Assembly: GCA_023512835.1 (NCBI GenBank)
Contig: CM042088.1
Location: 14,934,078 to 14,998,077, forward strand
Direction: 5' to 3'
Length of the DNA: 64,000 bases
Origin: Taxillus chinensis
Lineage: Eukaryota > Streptophyta > Magnoliopsida > Santalales > Loranthaceae
Shown: positions 1 to 11,594 of the stretch, piece after piece
How the letters are laid out: the number at the start of each line of letters is the position of its first letter
Numbering within the stretch: the first letter of the stretch is position 1
Translations under genes and position numbers: made by a program
The notes under the pieces: model-generated
What the model was told of the DNA's origin: nothing
Database searches by the model: none
The model's input: the letters and a program-made list of their open reading frames with translations, nothing else

Positions 1-492
1 TCAATGGTCAACGGTCAACCTCGAAGTTTTAATTACCTTTTTACCCTTACACATAATGCAAAAATGGACGACCTTTTAGGGATTGTTTGGGAAGACCCGT
101 ATTCGCCTACATAGACATTTTAGAGAATTCCGCATGATCACTTTTTCGGGCAGTTTGACCAGGGACATTGACCGTCTTTTGGCAAGTTTGACTTTTTCCA
201 ACGAAAGTTGTTTTGGCCATAACTTCTTCATTTTAAATCAGAACGGAGCTCGGTCAAGTGCGTTATTCTCCAAATTTCTTCCTCTATCCCTTGATTTCGG
301 TCTTGGGGTACTTCAGGGACTTGTAGCAAAGGTCATCCATTTTGGGCTTCCCCATTCGGGTAACTGTATCTATCTTGTGCAAATCGCAGGGAATCTCTAA
401 GGACCTGTTCAACAAGGTATATGGCATGGGCAAAAAGGTTTATACACCAAATGGGGTTAGTATGTCCAACCTGGACAAAATGAGGTCCGACA
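1..492 (-). repeat. 3' LTR (start) of the left Ogre/Tat element
   Basis: On the minus strand the LTR begins TGTCGGACCTCATTTTGTCC at 492 and runs off the window. It aligns over most of its length with the right-hand Ogre LTR from 56204. Shared blocks include CATGCCATATACCTTGTTGA, GGAGAATAACGCACTTGACC and the TTGACCGTTGACC motif at the window edge. It sits directly next to a polypurine tract, which fixes the boundary. Confidence 0.85.
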
Positions 493-505
493 GCTGCCCC
501 TCTTT
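493..505 (-). other. polypurine tract of the left Ogre/Tat element
   Basis: On the minus strand AAAGAGGGGCAGC abuts the TG of the 3' LTR. This is the expected position of the plus-strand primer. Confidence 0.75.
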
Positions 506-2496
506 GTGCACTGTTTGTATACAAACAGTGTACAAAGATAAAAGGGAGTCATTTTGGACGGGTTAGAGCACTTACCTGACTTACCTAGCACAGAGGAAGA
601 ATAGAATGCGACGGTTGGGTCTGTCCCTGAGAGGGAAAAGGGGCTTCACAGGCTGGTGAACTTGGATAACACTTTCATGAGGCATCTAAGGCCGCCTGAT
701 ACTGGAGATTGAAAGCCTACAACAATGACAGGCTTGAACTGAAAAATGGAAAGCCCACAGCAACGATAGGCTTGACTTGGAAATGGAAAGGCCTACAGCA
801 ACGATAGGCTTGACTTGAAAATGGAAAGGCCCACAACAATGATAGGCTTGACTTGAAAATGGAAAGGCCCACAGCAACGATAGGCTTAAATTGAAAAATG
901 AAAAGGCAGAAAATAGAAAGCCCACAGCAACGATAGGCTTAAACTAAAAATCGAAAGCCCACAGCAACGATAGGCTTTAACTGAAAATAGAAAGGCCCAC
1001 AACAACGATAGGCTTGACTTGGAAATGGAAAAGGCCCACAGCAACGATAGGCTTAAATTAAAAATAAAAGGCCCACTGCAACGATAGGCTCGAATTGAAA
1101 ATGGAAAGCCCACAGCAACGATAGGCTTAAATGGAAAATGGAAAGCCCACAACAACGATAGGCTTAAATTAAAAATGAAAGGCCCACTGCAACGATAGGC
1201 TCGAATTGAAAATGGAAAGCTCACAGCAACGATAGGCTTAAATAAAAAATAGGGAGGCCCACAGCAACAATAGGCTTGAATTGTAAATGAAAAACCCACA
1301 GCAACGATAGGCTTAAACTGGGAAGACTTGTTGGAGACATCAATTGGTATTGGGGAAATGCTTTAAGGAATTGGTGACTTTGGGAAGTAACCCAATTTGG
1401 GCTCCCTCTACGAGTTCACTCAAGGAGATCGCTCTACGAGGTGACCCAAAAAAGGGGAAAAGTTTGTCAATTGCCAAAAGGATGTGTTTAGAGCTTGGGG
1501 AAATTCCAAAGAAAGAGTTATACAGTTGAACAAAGAAAGCTAGGATAGCTTGGTGAGAAGCTTGCTGGGTATGAGCTCCTAGGATCTTCAGAGGCGGCAA
1601 CATTCCTGAAATTACAGAGTATGCTGAATGTATGCAAATTATGCATGGAATGCAATGTGATGTATGCTGGGACGTATGGTGACATGTATGGCTAATGACT
1701 CAATATGAGCTAAGGGTCCATCTCCCTGCTGCTGGAGAGTTTAGATGACATCCAATTTGTTGGGGAGTTTTTGTCTCTCGGGCTGGGGAGACCTTTCTAT
1801 CTTCGCTGGGGAACTCCCTTTTTTGCATGAAGGGTCTGTTAAATTTAGCTTTGCCATACTGAGGAGCTTGATTTGACGGCTTCTCTGGGGATAGTGATAT
1901 TTTATGGAGGTATGAGTATTCTGAGATGGGGGACTTAATTTGTTTGGGGATTTTGAGCTTGGCCCTACTCATAAGGCAATGCTAGAAGAGCTTACTGGGG
2001 ATTTAAGATGTTCTACTTAAATGTGAAATGAAGACGATGTAACATGATTAAAGAGATAAAAAAGATTTTTGCTGGTTTAATTCCACAAAACATATTTATA
2101 TCATAAAAAGTGTCCTATTGTTATAATGTGATAAACAGAATCCTAAGTCTTTAAAAGTATAATGTACAAATTTGATTCGAATGTGCCGCAGGTTTGACCA
2201 AGTCTTCCACTGTTTGCTGCCGCTATTTTTGGATGATGTTGTCTCTACTGCTTGCAACGGACTTTATTTGTTGTGGTCTTGATCCTTTCAGTTTCTGACT
2301 GAACTGATTTCATCCTTCAAGATTTATTGTTGGCTTTGTATTTTACCCTTGATGCCCTTTCAGGTTTTCACCAAGTCCGCCTTTGTTTTCTCTTTTGTCT
2401 TTTGTTGGAGCTTTGTATTTTACCCTTGGTGCCCTTTCCGGTTTTCACCAAGTCTTCTCATTACAGGAATGAGAATCTCGTGGGGAGGTATGAGAG
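506..2496 (-). other. 3' untranslated region of the left Ogre/Tat element
   Basis: This is the non-coding stretch between the integrase stop and the polypurine tract. It contains the 38-bp array described separately. At 1720-2010 it has several scattered CTGGGGA-type purine-rich words. At about 2329-2460 there is a duplicated block with TTGTATTTTACCCTTG and TTTTCACCAAGTC, spaced about 74 bp. No supported gene is seen. Confidence 0.6.
696..1320 (-). repeat. ~38-bp tandem array, about 16 copies
   Basis: On the plus strand the units read roughly GGCCCACAGCAACGATAGGC, then TTGAATTGAAAATGGAAA. They differ by a few substitutions and by 1-3 bp in length, and there are about 16 copies. The array lies in the 3' untranslated region, between integrase and LTR. 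In element sense the units translate without stops over long stretches (LSLLWAF-like peptides), giving frames of 79 and 137 codons. I take the open frame to be a by-product of the unit composition. Confidence 0.9.
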
Positions 2497-3776
2497 TTAA
2501 GCATAAAACTTTTTGACGGTGTCACTATTCACTGGATTAGGAAGCTCATCTCCGTCCATTTTGGCAAGGATCAATGTGCCTCTCGAGAATGCTTTTTTCA
2601 CAACATATGGGCCTTCATAATTGGGAGTCCACTTGCCTCTATGGTCGTGTTGAATTGGCAAGATCTTTTTGAGGACAAGATCACCCTCTTGAAAGCTCCT
2701 AGGCTTCACCTTTTTATTGTAACTGTTTATCATTCTCTGTTGATATAGCTGTCCTCTGCAAACTGCTGCCAAGCGCTTGCCTTCAATTAAATTCAACTGC
2801 TCATAACGACTTTGGACCCATTCTGCTTCTTCGAGATGAGTATCCTTAAGTACTCGGAGGGAAGGTATCTCCACTTCGACCGGTAGAACTGCTTCCATGC
2901 CATAGACCAAAGAAAATGGAGTTGCCCCAGTCGATGTACGCACTGAGGTACGATAAGCATGCAAAGCATAAGGTAGCTTCTCGTGCCAATCTTTGTACGT
3001 TTCAGTCATCTTTCTGATAATGTTCTTGATGTTCTTGTTGGCTGCCTCGACTGCTCCATTCATCTTTGGGTGATAGGGGGTGAGTTGCGGTGTTGAATTT
3101 TGTATGTTTCACACAACCTCCCTATCATCCGGCTGTTCAAATTGGCAGCATTGTCCGTTATGATCTGCTCGAGAAGCCCATATCGGCATATGATGTTGTT
3201 CTGCATAAATCGAAGTACCACAGCCTGTGTGACATTAGCATATGATGCTGCTTCTACCGACTCGATGAAGTAATCAATGGCTACCAAAATGAAATGATGA
3301 CCATTAGAAGCTTTTGGAGATATTGGTCCGATAACGTCAATGCCCTAAAGCGAGAATGGCCACGGGGAAACCATCACGTGTAGTTTGGACGGCGGTACTT
3401 GGATTTTATCGCCATAAATTTGACACTTAAGGCATTTGCGCACATATTCAATGCAATCCTTTTCCATGGTGACCCAATAATAGCCCATTCGCATGATTTG
3501 TCTTGTTAATGCATGTCCATTTGCATGTGAACCACATTCCCCTTCGTGCACTTCTTTCATTATTTGTGTTGATTCTTCTTTTGCCACACACCGCAATAAT
3601 ACCATGTCATGGTTTCTTTTATACAGAACGGGACCATCAAGATAGTAGTTGGACGCTGACCTTCGGATATTTCTTTTATCAGATTCAGAGGCCTCTGCTG
3701 GGTATTCTTGCTTAAGCAAATACTGTTTGACGTCATCAAACCAAGCTTTTTCTTCAGTATTTCCTTCAATGGCCAT
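2497..3776 (-). pseudogene. integrase of Ogre/Tat element, frame-broken
   Basis: Three consecutive minus-strand frames together make an integrase. The N-terminal HHCC zinc finger lies in 3345-3776 (HEGECGSHANGH, then CLKC). The catalytic core has GIDVIG just after a TAG stop near 3340, then TDNAANLN in 3060-3287, then the glutamate of MNGAVEAANKN at the start of 2497-3063. The C-terminal part of the 188-residue frame contains the GDLVLK and NYEGPYVV segments usual for Ty3 integrases. The enzyme would insert element cDNA in the nucleus. At least one stop and two frame changes make it inactive as written. The DDE residues themselves are present. Confidence 0.85.
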
Positions 3777-4649
3777 GCAATGTGCATGAGTATCTTGTAT
3801 ACGGATATCGAAAGACTAGACTTCCAACTTTGTGTCTATTCGAAGGAGGGAGGCTAGAGTGGCCAATGCATCAGGGATCTGATTGTATTCCCTGGGCATA
3901 TGCTCAAATGTGATGTCTTCGAATTGCTCAGTTAACTCCATAACGTGCTTCCGATATGGGATTAATTTGTGGTTTCGAGTCTCCCATTCGCCCCTTACTT
4001 GAAAAATGATGAGTGCCGAATCGCCGAACACTCGTAATTTTTTGATTCCTTTGTTAATGGCTTCTTGAAGTCCCATCACACAAGCCTCATATTCTACTAC
4101 ATTGTTTGTGCAAGGGAAGGTTAGCTTTGCCGCCATGGGGAAATGTTTGCCTTTTGGGGATATCAGGATGGCCCCAATACCATGCCCCGAGAGACTGGAG
4201 GCTCCATCGAACCACATCGTCCATATGTCTGATACTTCGGCTGAAATGATGTTGATGTGCTAATCTGGGAAGCCAATAGTCATGGGCTCGTAATCTTCTA
4301 GTGCTCTGTCTGCCAGAAAGTCGGCTATTGCACTTCCTTTTATGGCTTTTTGAGGTATGTAAATAATATCGTACTCCGATAGGATCAACTGCCATTTGGC
4401 GATTCTTCCAAAAATAGATGGTTTTTCCAAGAGATATTTGAGTGGATCATGCCTCGAAATCAGCTATGTGGTATGATAAAGAGTGTATTGCCTCAATTGT
4501 CTTGTTATCCAAACAAGGGCACAACACGTCTTTTCCAAGGGTGTGTAGTTTTCTTCATTGATGGTGAACTTCTTGCTGACGTAATAAATGGCCTGCTCCT
4601 TCTTGCCTGTAGAATCGTGTTGCCCCAAGACACAACCTATCGCTGACTC
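3777..4649 (-). pseudogene. archaeal-type RNase H and degenerate Ty3 RNase H tail, Ogre/Tat
   Basis: The frame at 3816-4217 reads WFDGASSLSGHGIGAILISP, then YEACVMGLQEA and GDSALII. These are the Asp, Glu and Asp positions of an RNase H domain, here of the additional type that Ogre/Tat elements carry after their ancestral RNase H. Upstream (4218-4649), broken frames encode DPLKYLLEKP and IADFLAD, typical of the connection preceding that second domain. The region would degrade the RNA strand during reverse transcription. Frames are split between ORFs. Confidence 0.8.
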
Positions 4650-5297
4650 CTAAACGATTAAGTGTAAGATCAGAGGTCTATCCGGTACTGGTGGGACCAG
4701 AATAGGTGGATTAGACAGATATTGTTTGATCTTGTCAAAAGCTTCTTGACACTTGTCATTCCAAATTTCTGGGTTGTTCTTTCGTAAAGTCTTGAAAATA
4801 GGTTCACGGGTGGCTGCCAATTGGGAAATAAATCGGGCAATGTAATTCAGTCGCCCTAGGAATCCTCTAACCTCCTTGATGGTCCGTGGTGGCGGCATCT
4901 CTTGGATAGCTCGAACATTATCTGGATCGATTTCAACTCCTTTTTGGCTCACAATGAAACCCAACAGTTTTCCCGACATGGCTCCGAAAGTGCACTTTTC
5001 GGGGGTCAATTTCAGCTGATATTTCCGTAGCCTGTTGAAGAGCTTGCGGAGTACTTCGATATGATCTTCAGTGCTTCATGATTTGGCTATCATGTCATCC
5101 ACATATACTTCGACTTCCTTATGCATCATGTCGTGGAATAGGGTCACCATGGCTCGATGATAGGTTGCCCCTGCGTTTCTCAGACCAAAAGGCATCACCT
5201 TATAGCAGAAAGTGCCCCAAAGTTTCGTGAATATGGTCCTCTCTTTGTGTTCAGGGGCCATACGAATTTGATTATAGCCCGAGAAACCATCCATGAG
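4650..5297 (-). pseudogene. reverse transcriptase of Ogre/Tat element, 5'-truncated
   Basis: On the minus strand, 5297 to 5076 encodes MDGFSGYNQIRMAPEH, VMPFGLRNAGATY and the catalytic motif VYVDDM. The next frame (4650-5009) encodes the thumb and connection (LLGFIVSQKGVEID, RGFLGRLNYIARFI). The amino-terminal fingers are missing: homology stops at the MDGF motif near 5297, where unrelated LTR-like DNA begins. The polymerase active site is intact but the gene is truncated and frame-broken. Confidence 0.85.
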
Positions 5298-6052
5298 GTG
5301 CCCGCGACAATGCCCACGACAATGGTTGTCACTTGCAGAGTTTTTTTTCATGGGAGCCTTCCTGACGTTGTTCAAAGGCTTAGGGAAAAATCCTAGGGAT
5401 TTTGGAGGTGCCCATGACAATGGCCTTTGTCACGTGCAGCCTCCATTAGTTTGGTTTTGTGATCCTTGTAACTTTTTCGCAAAGAACCATGTTGAAATTA
5501 CAAATATTTTGTCATATATGGATGTTAGAAGGTTGTAGGGTGTATCAAAACTACGTCATTTTGATGTTAGGCTTCATTTAATCAAAACTACGTCGTTTTG
5601 ATGTTGGGCTTCATTTAATCAAAACTATGTCTTTTTGATGTCAAGGTGACTATATAAAAAGGTGGAGCTTTAAGGATTAGGGTTCTTCATTCTTGTAACC
5701 CTTGCAGCCGTCACATACAGAGAGAGAGAGAGAGTGAGAGATGGCCAGAGAGAGACGGCCAAAGAGGGAGAGAGGGACGATCCAAGGCCGACGATCTAAG
5801 GTTCCTGCTGATGACGGGAGACTGGTGGCATTGAGGTAGCTAGGATACAACGATCTGTTGTATTCCCAAATTCTAGAGGTAAGGATTCGTTGTCTACCCT
5901 TGTACCCCTCCCAAATTCTAGATTTTCACCTGTTGTAATAAATTTTGAAATTTTGGTAATAGATCTATTGTGATTCTTCTCTTAACCCCAATTCTGTGAA
6001 TGAGATGATGAATATATATATATGTATATGCATGTGTTGGATTAATATGAGA

Positions 6053-6090
<38 letters not shown>

Positions 6091-6441
6091 GAGAAAAGAA
6101 TTGATTTGGATGATGTCCATGAGTTGAGTTTACCTAAAAATTTGCCAAAACAGTTCAAGAGCTATGGTGGTAGGCCACCGAGGTTGAAGACTTTATGTTA
6201 AGTTTCATTGTTTTTTTGTGGATTTTTGTTTTATGGTTTGGATTATTTGTAAACAGTGCACATTGTAGTTTGATGGGAGTTTTTCCGCTATTGAGTTGTA
6301 ATGAACTTTGAGCCCCTTTGAAATGTAACAAATTGAGATATGGTTATTATTTGATTTGTGGTTGTGTGCATGGTTTGGGAGCAGGAGCGTGCCCCGTGGC
6401 ATGTTAGCCTGGTTGTATAAGTTTGGGGACAACACCCGTGT
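5298..6441 (+). repeat. chromovirus-type LTR, left portion (split by insertion at 6442)
   Basis: From about 5430 (AAGAACCATGTTGAAATTAC) this aligns with the plus-strand solo LTR at 32762-34746. It shares the palindrome block, TATA box, GA repeat and the GCATGTTAGCCTGGTTGTA segment. It is interrupted at 6442 by a complete element and resumes at 15922. The LTR 5' end is not preserved. Positions 5298-5430 contain short GCCCACGACAATGG-like repeats, then degenerate LTR sequence. A GA microsatellite lies at 5719-5745 and an AT microsatellite at 6057-6090. Confidence 0.75.
5526..5660 (+). promoter_or_regulatory. LTR promoter: three ACGT palindromes and TATA box
   Basis: Three copies of an ATCAAAACTACGTCGTTTTG-like palindrome (two degenerate) are spaced about 40-50 bp apart and end at 5638. 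TATATAAAAA follows at 5651-5660. Conserved AGGGTTCTTCATTCTTG and a GA run come downstream, as in the other LTRs of this type. This is the expected layout of an LTR promoter and transcribed leader. Confidence 0.6.
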
Positions 6442-8451
6442 TGTCACGCCCCAATTTCCTTCCACTTGGAATTGAGTAGTGACTGCTCATGCCCGCACCC
6501 GAAGGGACAAGGGGTTGGTGCAAGCACCTTAAAAGGACTTCTAGCACGGGTGCTGTCCCAAACCTGCACAATCAGGCTAACATGCCAAGGGGCATGCTCC
6601 TGCTCCCAAACCATGCACACAAACACAAATTGAATAACAACATCTCATTTTATTTCATTTCAAAGACTAAATGTTTATTACAACCCAGTCGGGGAAAAAC
6701 CCCTATGAAGCCAGGTGTACTGTTACAAATAAAACCAAACCAAATTCCAGAACATAGAACCAAAGTACAACAAAGGAAATAGCATAAACTCCCAGCCCCA
6801 GGGGCCTAGCTCCTCAGCCTTCACCTACCGCCTACTAAACCCTGCAAAAGAACAGTTTATAGGAGGGGTGAGCAAACCATAGCTCAGTAGGGATCCGGTC
6901 TCCCCCGGACCCGTCCCGCTCTACAACATGCATGATATGTGTATGCTTGTGCTCGTGTCGTGCCTAAGGCTAAAGCAACAAACATCACCCAAGTAAACAC
7001 TCTTTACCTGAGCCCGCACTGGAGGGCAGAGGACACCCCGCCACCACGGCGACATGACATACCACATCCAGGCGAATGTTGCATGGACACCAATGCAACA
7101 TTTTCCACCCGAGTCAGATATGGTCAACCACCTCCTCGGGCGCCATACCTACCCTCAGGAATGGGCGTAGACTTAGCCCACCGTCGTGAGTGCTACACCG
7201 AGACTCAGGACCACGTCCTGGCCAAATCTCAAAGGGGTCCAGCTATTGTGCCTGGCCCATATCTCGACTCGATCTCAAACGGATCAACAGAACAGCATAG
7301 CATTACATCTCAACATGTAAACTCAGCACAGCATTTACACTTTATCTCAGAAGGACCAACATGGTCAGATACAAGCCAAACACATCAGCCTCATAGGCTT
7401 AAAATCAAATACAAATCAAACACAATACACACCAGTCACACAGGTATATCATCAAACACTCGTATACAAGGTCTCACAGGCATTATATTGAATACATGGC
7501 ATGCAGGCCTCACAGACATTTTATCAAATACATAGTGTGCAGGCCTCACAGACATTTTATCAAACACATAGTGTGCAGGCCTCACAGACATTTTATCAAA
7601 CACATAGTGGGCATAAACAAACCCAGAAAATCCTCAAGCCAAATTTAACATCAGAATCAACAGAACATGCCACTGAAGGCCAACATCCATATAGGAGATC
7701 ACACCTATATGGATTTATATATATATATATATATATAGGTGAATATCCTAGAACAGAGGAGAGTTAGGAAGAACAGGAATCCCTACCTCGGGCTCTTGTC
7801 CTATCCTCTACGCTAGACACCTTCCAACGACGCGAACCACCACGGCAACCGCCCGAGATCCAGTCTCTCTCTCTCTCTCTCTCGGCAAGTGCGCAGCAAA
7901 GAAGAACACAAGAACCCTAAACTCAAACTCAAGCCCTCATTATATAGACACTACCCACATCAAAACGACGTAGTTTTGATTAAATGAATCCCAGGATCAA
8001 AACGACGTAGTTTTGATCACACCAGTTAGCACCTTTCCGCACCCATATAGGCCAAAATACTCAGAATTTCAACATGGTCCTTTGGAGAAAGATCATTAGA
8101 ATGTCAAAACCAAGGGAACCATGCAAAAATATGGCTGCACGCCAATTTGCACGTGAATTCCCCAATTCACGTGCAACTCCATATGCACTCCAAATGCTCT
8201 CAAACTTCACCCCTAGCCTCCTTGCATCATTTAGAAGACAACCACACTTGCACGTGAATTGGACCCATTTCACGTGCACCTCACATACACGTCCGTTTGG
8301 CCTGAAACTTCTGTGGTAGATAGAGGACATCATTCTAAGCATCTTTCCTTTTGCACGTGAATTCATTTGAGCCCATTCACTAGGTCAAAATCTAGAAAAA
8401 CTCTACTCAGAAGGCAAAACTGTGACTAACTCAAGGTACGGGGTCCTTACA
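6442..8451 (-). repeat. 3' LTR of the Tekay-type element
   Basis: On the plus strand it starts TGTCACGCCCCAATTTCC and ends GGGGTCCTTACA. It contains a 37-bp tandem repeat (GCAGGCCTCACAGACATTTT, about three copies, 7500-7610), an AT run at 7718-7738 and a CT run at 7863-7883. Other parts are an inverted pair of LTR promoter palindromes at 7959-7980 and 7996-8017 and several CACGTGAATT words at 8150-8360. Apparent ORFs inside have no recognisable product. Confidence 0.92.
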
Positions 8452-8464
8452 TCCTCTCCCCCTT
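8452..8464 (-). other. polypurine tract of the Tekay-type element
   Basis: On the minus strand AAGGGGGAGAGGA directly precedes the TG of the 3' LTR. Confidence 0.8.
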
Positions 8465-8667
8465 AAGACTTTTCGTCCTCGAAAAGAAAAAGTGGAATGA
8501 AAGAAAATCACAACCAATGCATAGGCCTCTAACACCCTCTAGCACAAATTAATACACAACAAATCACAAATTATTTCACACATTTATACACTCCACATGG
8601 TCATGTAGTGATGACTAGTTGGGCAAATACCTGATTTGAAGTTTGATGCTTGCCCTCTTCCCCTCCT
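8465..8667 (-). other. 3' untranslated segment of the Tekay-type element
   Basis: A short AT-rich non-coding stretch between the chromodomain stop and the polypurine tract. Nothing else is recognised. Confidence 0.5.
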
Positions 8668-9763
8668 TCAGAGTTGTTCGTCCTCAAACAGATCAAGATA
8701 ATGAGCACGCATCTCAGTCTCACGTTCCCAAGTCTCTTCTTCCAGCCCTCGGTGTTGCCACAACACCCGAACCAACGGAATAGTCTTACCTCGCAGCTGC
8801 TTCTCGCGCCTATCTACAATACGGATGGGTGCCTCGACAACAGACATATCCTCTCCAAGATCCAGGGTACCCCAATCTAGCACGTGTGTGGGATCTGGAT
8901 GATATTTCCGCAACTGGGATACATGGAAAACATTATGAACCCTGCTCAAACTAGGTGGTAATGCCAACCTATAAGCACCAGTCCAACTCGCTCAAAATCT
9001 CGAACGGTCCAATGTACCGAGGGGACAACTTGGACCCAGTCCCAAATCTCTTATGCCCTCTCCGTGGAGAAACACGAAGGAATACGTGGTCTCCCACCAA
9101 AAACTCCAACGGTCGGCGTCGGCGATCCGCATAAGACTTCGTCCGCTCCGAGCCGTAAGAAGGCGTTGCCGAATCAATCGAACTTTTGCCGTAGCCTCCT
9201 GGACCAATTGAGGTCCTAACATAGCTGCCTCTCCGCCTTCTCGCCCAACATAATGGAGACCGACACGGTCGGCCATACAATGCCTCAAACGGGGCCATCC
9301 CAATCGAAGGCCGGTAATCGTTATTATAGGCAAACTCCACTAGAGGAAGGTGGGAAGCCCATGATCCTCCAAAATCAAGTACACAAGCCCTCAACAAGTC
9401 TTCCAATGTTTGAATGGTCCTCTCGGACTGACCATCAGTCTCAGGATGGAATGCGGTACTCAAATTAAGTCGGGTTCCTAATGCTTCCTGCAGACCTCCC
9501 CAAAACCGGGATGTAAACCACGCATCCCTGTCCGAAACAATAGACAAGGGCACTCCGTGCAAGCGGACAATCTCATCAACATACAACTGGCTTAACGTGC
9601 CGATAGAGTCGCGCTCTCGAATTGCCAAGAAATGGGCTGACTTAGTTAAGCGGTCCACTATGACCCAAATCATGTCCTTTCTTCCAGAAGTGGTAGGAAG
9701 TCCCGTCACGAAGTCCATGGTAATATGCTCCCACTTCCACTCAGCTACAGGTAAAGGCTGCAA
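8668..9763 (-). pseudogene. integrase with C-terminal chromodomain, two frames
   Basis: The 264-residue frame at 8969-9763 is an integrase core. Catalytic residues are D17 in TMDFVTGLP, D78 in SIVSDRDAWF and E114 in TDGQSER, giving the D-x35-E spacing typical of retroviral-type integrases. It continues into the GPF segment (DHVFLRVSP, KLSPRYIGPFEIL). The 99-residue frame at 8668-8967 continues with RVHNVFHVSQLRKYHPD. It ends in a chromodomain, about residues 56-92 (REKQLRGKTIPLVRVLW, EEETWERE). A chromodomain after the GPF module is diagnostic of chromoviruses and is thought to steer integration to heterochromatin. A frame change separates the two parts. Confidence 0.9.
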
Positions 9764-10134
9764 TTGACCAGCGGGTCATTGGTGTTTTGCCTTCACTTGC
9801 TGACAGGTAAGGCACCTGGAAACAAACGCCGCTACACTCCGTTTCAGCCCCGGCCACCGAACCGTGCGCGAACGGCATGATACATCTTAGTTCCTCCTGG
9901 ATGTACAGCCAAACGGGAATGATGAAATTCCCTCAGACATCCTCACGCAAGGGAGGTGGTACTATCAGACGCCCCCGAAATTTCAGCTCATGCTCAACTC
10001 CTTCGTCCGGTCCTCGACGGCTCTCCGGCCTCTATCTGGGCCCGGATCACCTCACGATCCACGTCGCCTAATCGTCCCTCATGGACACACCGATACAACT
10101 CGGTATCACGGTGAGAGGACACAGGATAGCTCCC
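9764..10134 (-). pseudogene. integrase zinc finger and tether region, degraded
   Basis: Translation on the minus strand, across several frames, gives LAVHPGGTKMYH and LPVSK-type remnants of the HHCC zinc finger that precedes the integrase core. The segment joins RNase H (upstream) to integrase (downstream). No single open frame covers it. Confidence 0.6.
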
Positions 10135-10773
10135 TCATCGCTGAAAGCAAGTTGCACCTGGTAGCATCGCCAATCGCTCCATCATTTTCCATTCTCTCAT
10201 GGAAACCTCGGCTTTCCCTTTTCTACTTTGGGCGTCGGCTACTAAATTTCTCTTCCCAGGCGTGTAGGAGAGTGTGAAGTCAAACATTTGCAGGTACTCT
10301 ACCCACCTCCATTGTCGCAAATTTAGGTCTCTCTGGGTGAAGATATATCGTAGGCTTTTGTGGTCGGTATATACCACAAATTTCTCTCCCAACAGGTAGT
10401 GTCGCCAAGACTTCAGGGCAAAAATAATCGCTGCTAACTCCAGGTCGTGTGTTGGGTAGTTTTGCTCATGGGACTTCGGTTGTCGCGAACCATATGCTAT
10501 GACTTGGCGTTCTTGCATCGGAACACACCCCAGTCCAACGCGAGACGCATCACAATACACCTCGAATGGCACTCCCTCCTGCGGTAGACTCAACACCGGT
10601 GCAGTAGTCAGGCGAGTCTTCAACTCCTCGAATGCCTGCGGCACTTGTCCGTCCACTCGAATTTGGCTCCCTTCCGTGTAAGAGCTGTCATGGGTGCCGC
10701 CAACCGAGAAAACCCTTCCACAAAACGCCGGTAATACCCCGCGGACCCAAGAAACTCCGGATCTCAAAAACAT
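10135..10773 (-). pseudogene. Ty3-type RNase H (with RT connection), open 212-residue frame
   Basis: RNase H residues are visible: D75 in [11 protein letters not shown]112 in THDLELAAI and D137 in [12 protein letters not shown]. The tail [17 protein letters not shown] (usually ADALSRK) marks the end of the domain. It degrades the RNA template during reverse transcription. The first 40 residues are out of frame with the RT and look scrambled, as expected from a nearby indel. The C-terminal half is intact. It belongs to the gag-pol polyprotein of the surrounding element. Confidence 0.88.
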
Positions 10774-11460
10774 TTGTGGGCCTCTTCCAAGATGCTACGG
10801 ACTCAATCTTGGTTGGGTCCACTCTAACTCCTTCGGCAGATACCACATGCCCAAGAAAATGCACCTCTCGCATCCAGAAGTCACACTTGCTAAATTTAGC
10901 ATACAAGTGATGATCTCGTAGTGCCTGCAGACACCACGGCCAAGTGCTCCTCATGCTCGGCTTGGGTTTTGGAGTACACAAGGATGTCGTCAATAAATAC
11001 CACTACGAAGGAATCCAGGTATGGGGCAAATACATGATTCATTAGATGCATGAACACAAGGGTGCGTTCATGAGCCCAAAAGGCATCACTAACCACTCAT
11101 AGTGTCCGTATCCGCACCTGAATGCCGTCTTAGGGTTGTCTTCGCTCCCGACCCTCAATTGATGATATCCCGAACGCAGATCGATTTTTGAGAACCACCG
11201 TGCTCCACTCACTGGTCGAATAAGTCATCAATCCGCGGCAAAGGGTACTTGTTCTTTACCGTTACTTGATTCGACTTCCGATAATCAATGCAAAGTCGCA
11301 ACGAACCATCCGCCTTCTTAGCAAACAAGACCGGTGCACCCCAAGGTGAGGTACTAGGACGGATAAAACCTTTATCTCCCGGTTCCTTTATCTGCTTCGA
11401 AGCTCCCGCAACTCAGCGGGTCCCATCCGGTATGCTACTTGTGAGATGGGTCCCACCCCC
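10774..11460 (-). pseudogene. reverse transcriptase, frame-broken
   Basis: Motifs recovered on the minus strand in successive frames are [18 protein letters not shown] near 11340-11280, [14 protein letters not shown] near 11100, the catalytic [11 protein letters not shown] (Asp codons at 10986-10991) and [19 protein letters not shown]. The palm active site is intact, unlike in the tandem array further right. Several single-base frame changes break the coding sequence. Confidence 0.85.
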
Positions 11461-11594
11461 TGGCAACAGTTCAATCGTGAACTCGATACTTACGTGCGGA
11501 GGCAACTCCAACAACTCCCCAGGAAAGACATCCTGGAAAGTCTCGACAACATCTGGCCACACCCTTTTCTCTAAGTTACCTTCCTCCTCAAAGG

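Larger units (their letters stand above)
1..5297 (-). mobile_element. Ogre/Tat-type Ty3 retrotransposon, 3' part
   Basis: Read on the minus strand this shows reverse transcriptase, RNase H with an extra archaeal-type RNase H, integrase, a long 3' untranslated region with a tandem array, a polypurine tract and the start of the 3' LTR. A dual RNase H before integrase and tandem repeats between pol and the LTR are known traits of the Ogre/Tat lineage. The element is cut by the window edge at position 1. At about 5297 it is truncated inside RT, where chromovirus LTR-like sequence takes over. Its LTR is homologous to 56204-56720, which lies in the opposite orientation. All coding frames are interrupted. 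Confidence 0.88.

Noticed and set aside
886..1299. 137-codon frame as a gene
   Set aside because: It is a translation of the 38-bp tandem array; its repetitive peptide has no family resemblance.
696..1320. CRISPR-like regular repeat
   Set aside because: The units are directly adjacent tandem copies without unique spacers, in a plant retrotransposon.
6939..7767. 198- and 88-codon frames in the Tekay LTR as genes
   Set aside because: They are antisense to the element, cover the 37-bp repeats, and are broken in the other LTR copy.
8061..8366. 101-codon conserved frame (also 15448-15834 and 32931-33149) as a host or element protein
   Set aside because: It recurs only because the LTR is repeated; it runs through the LTR promoter-proximal region with G-box words and has no domain.
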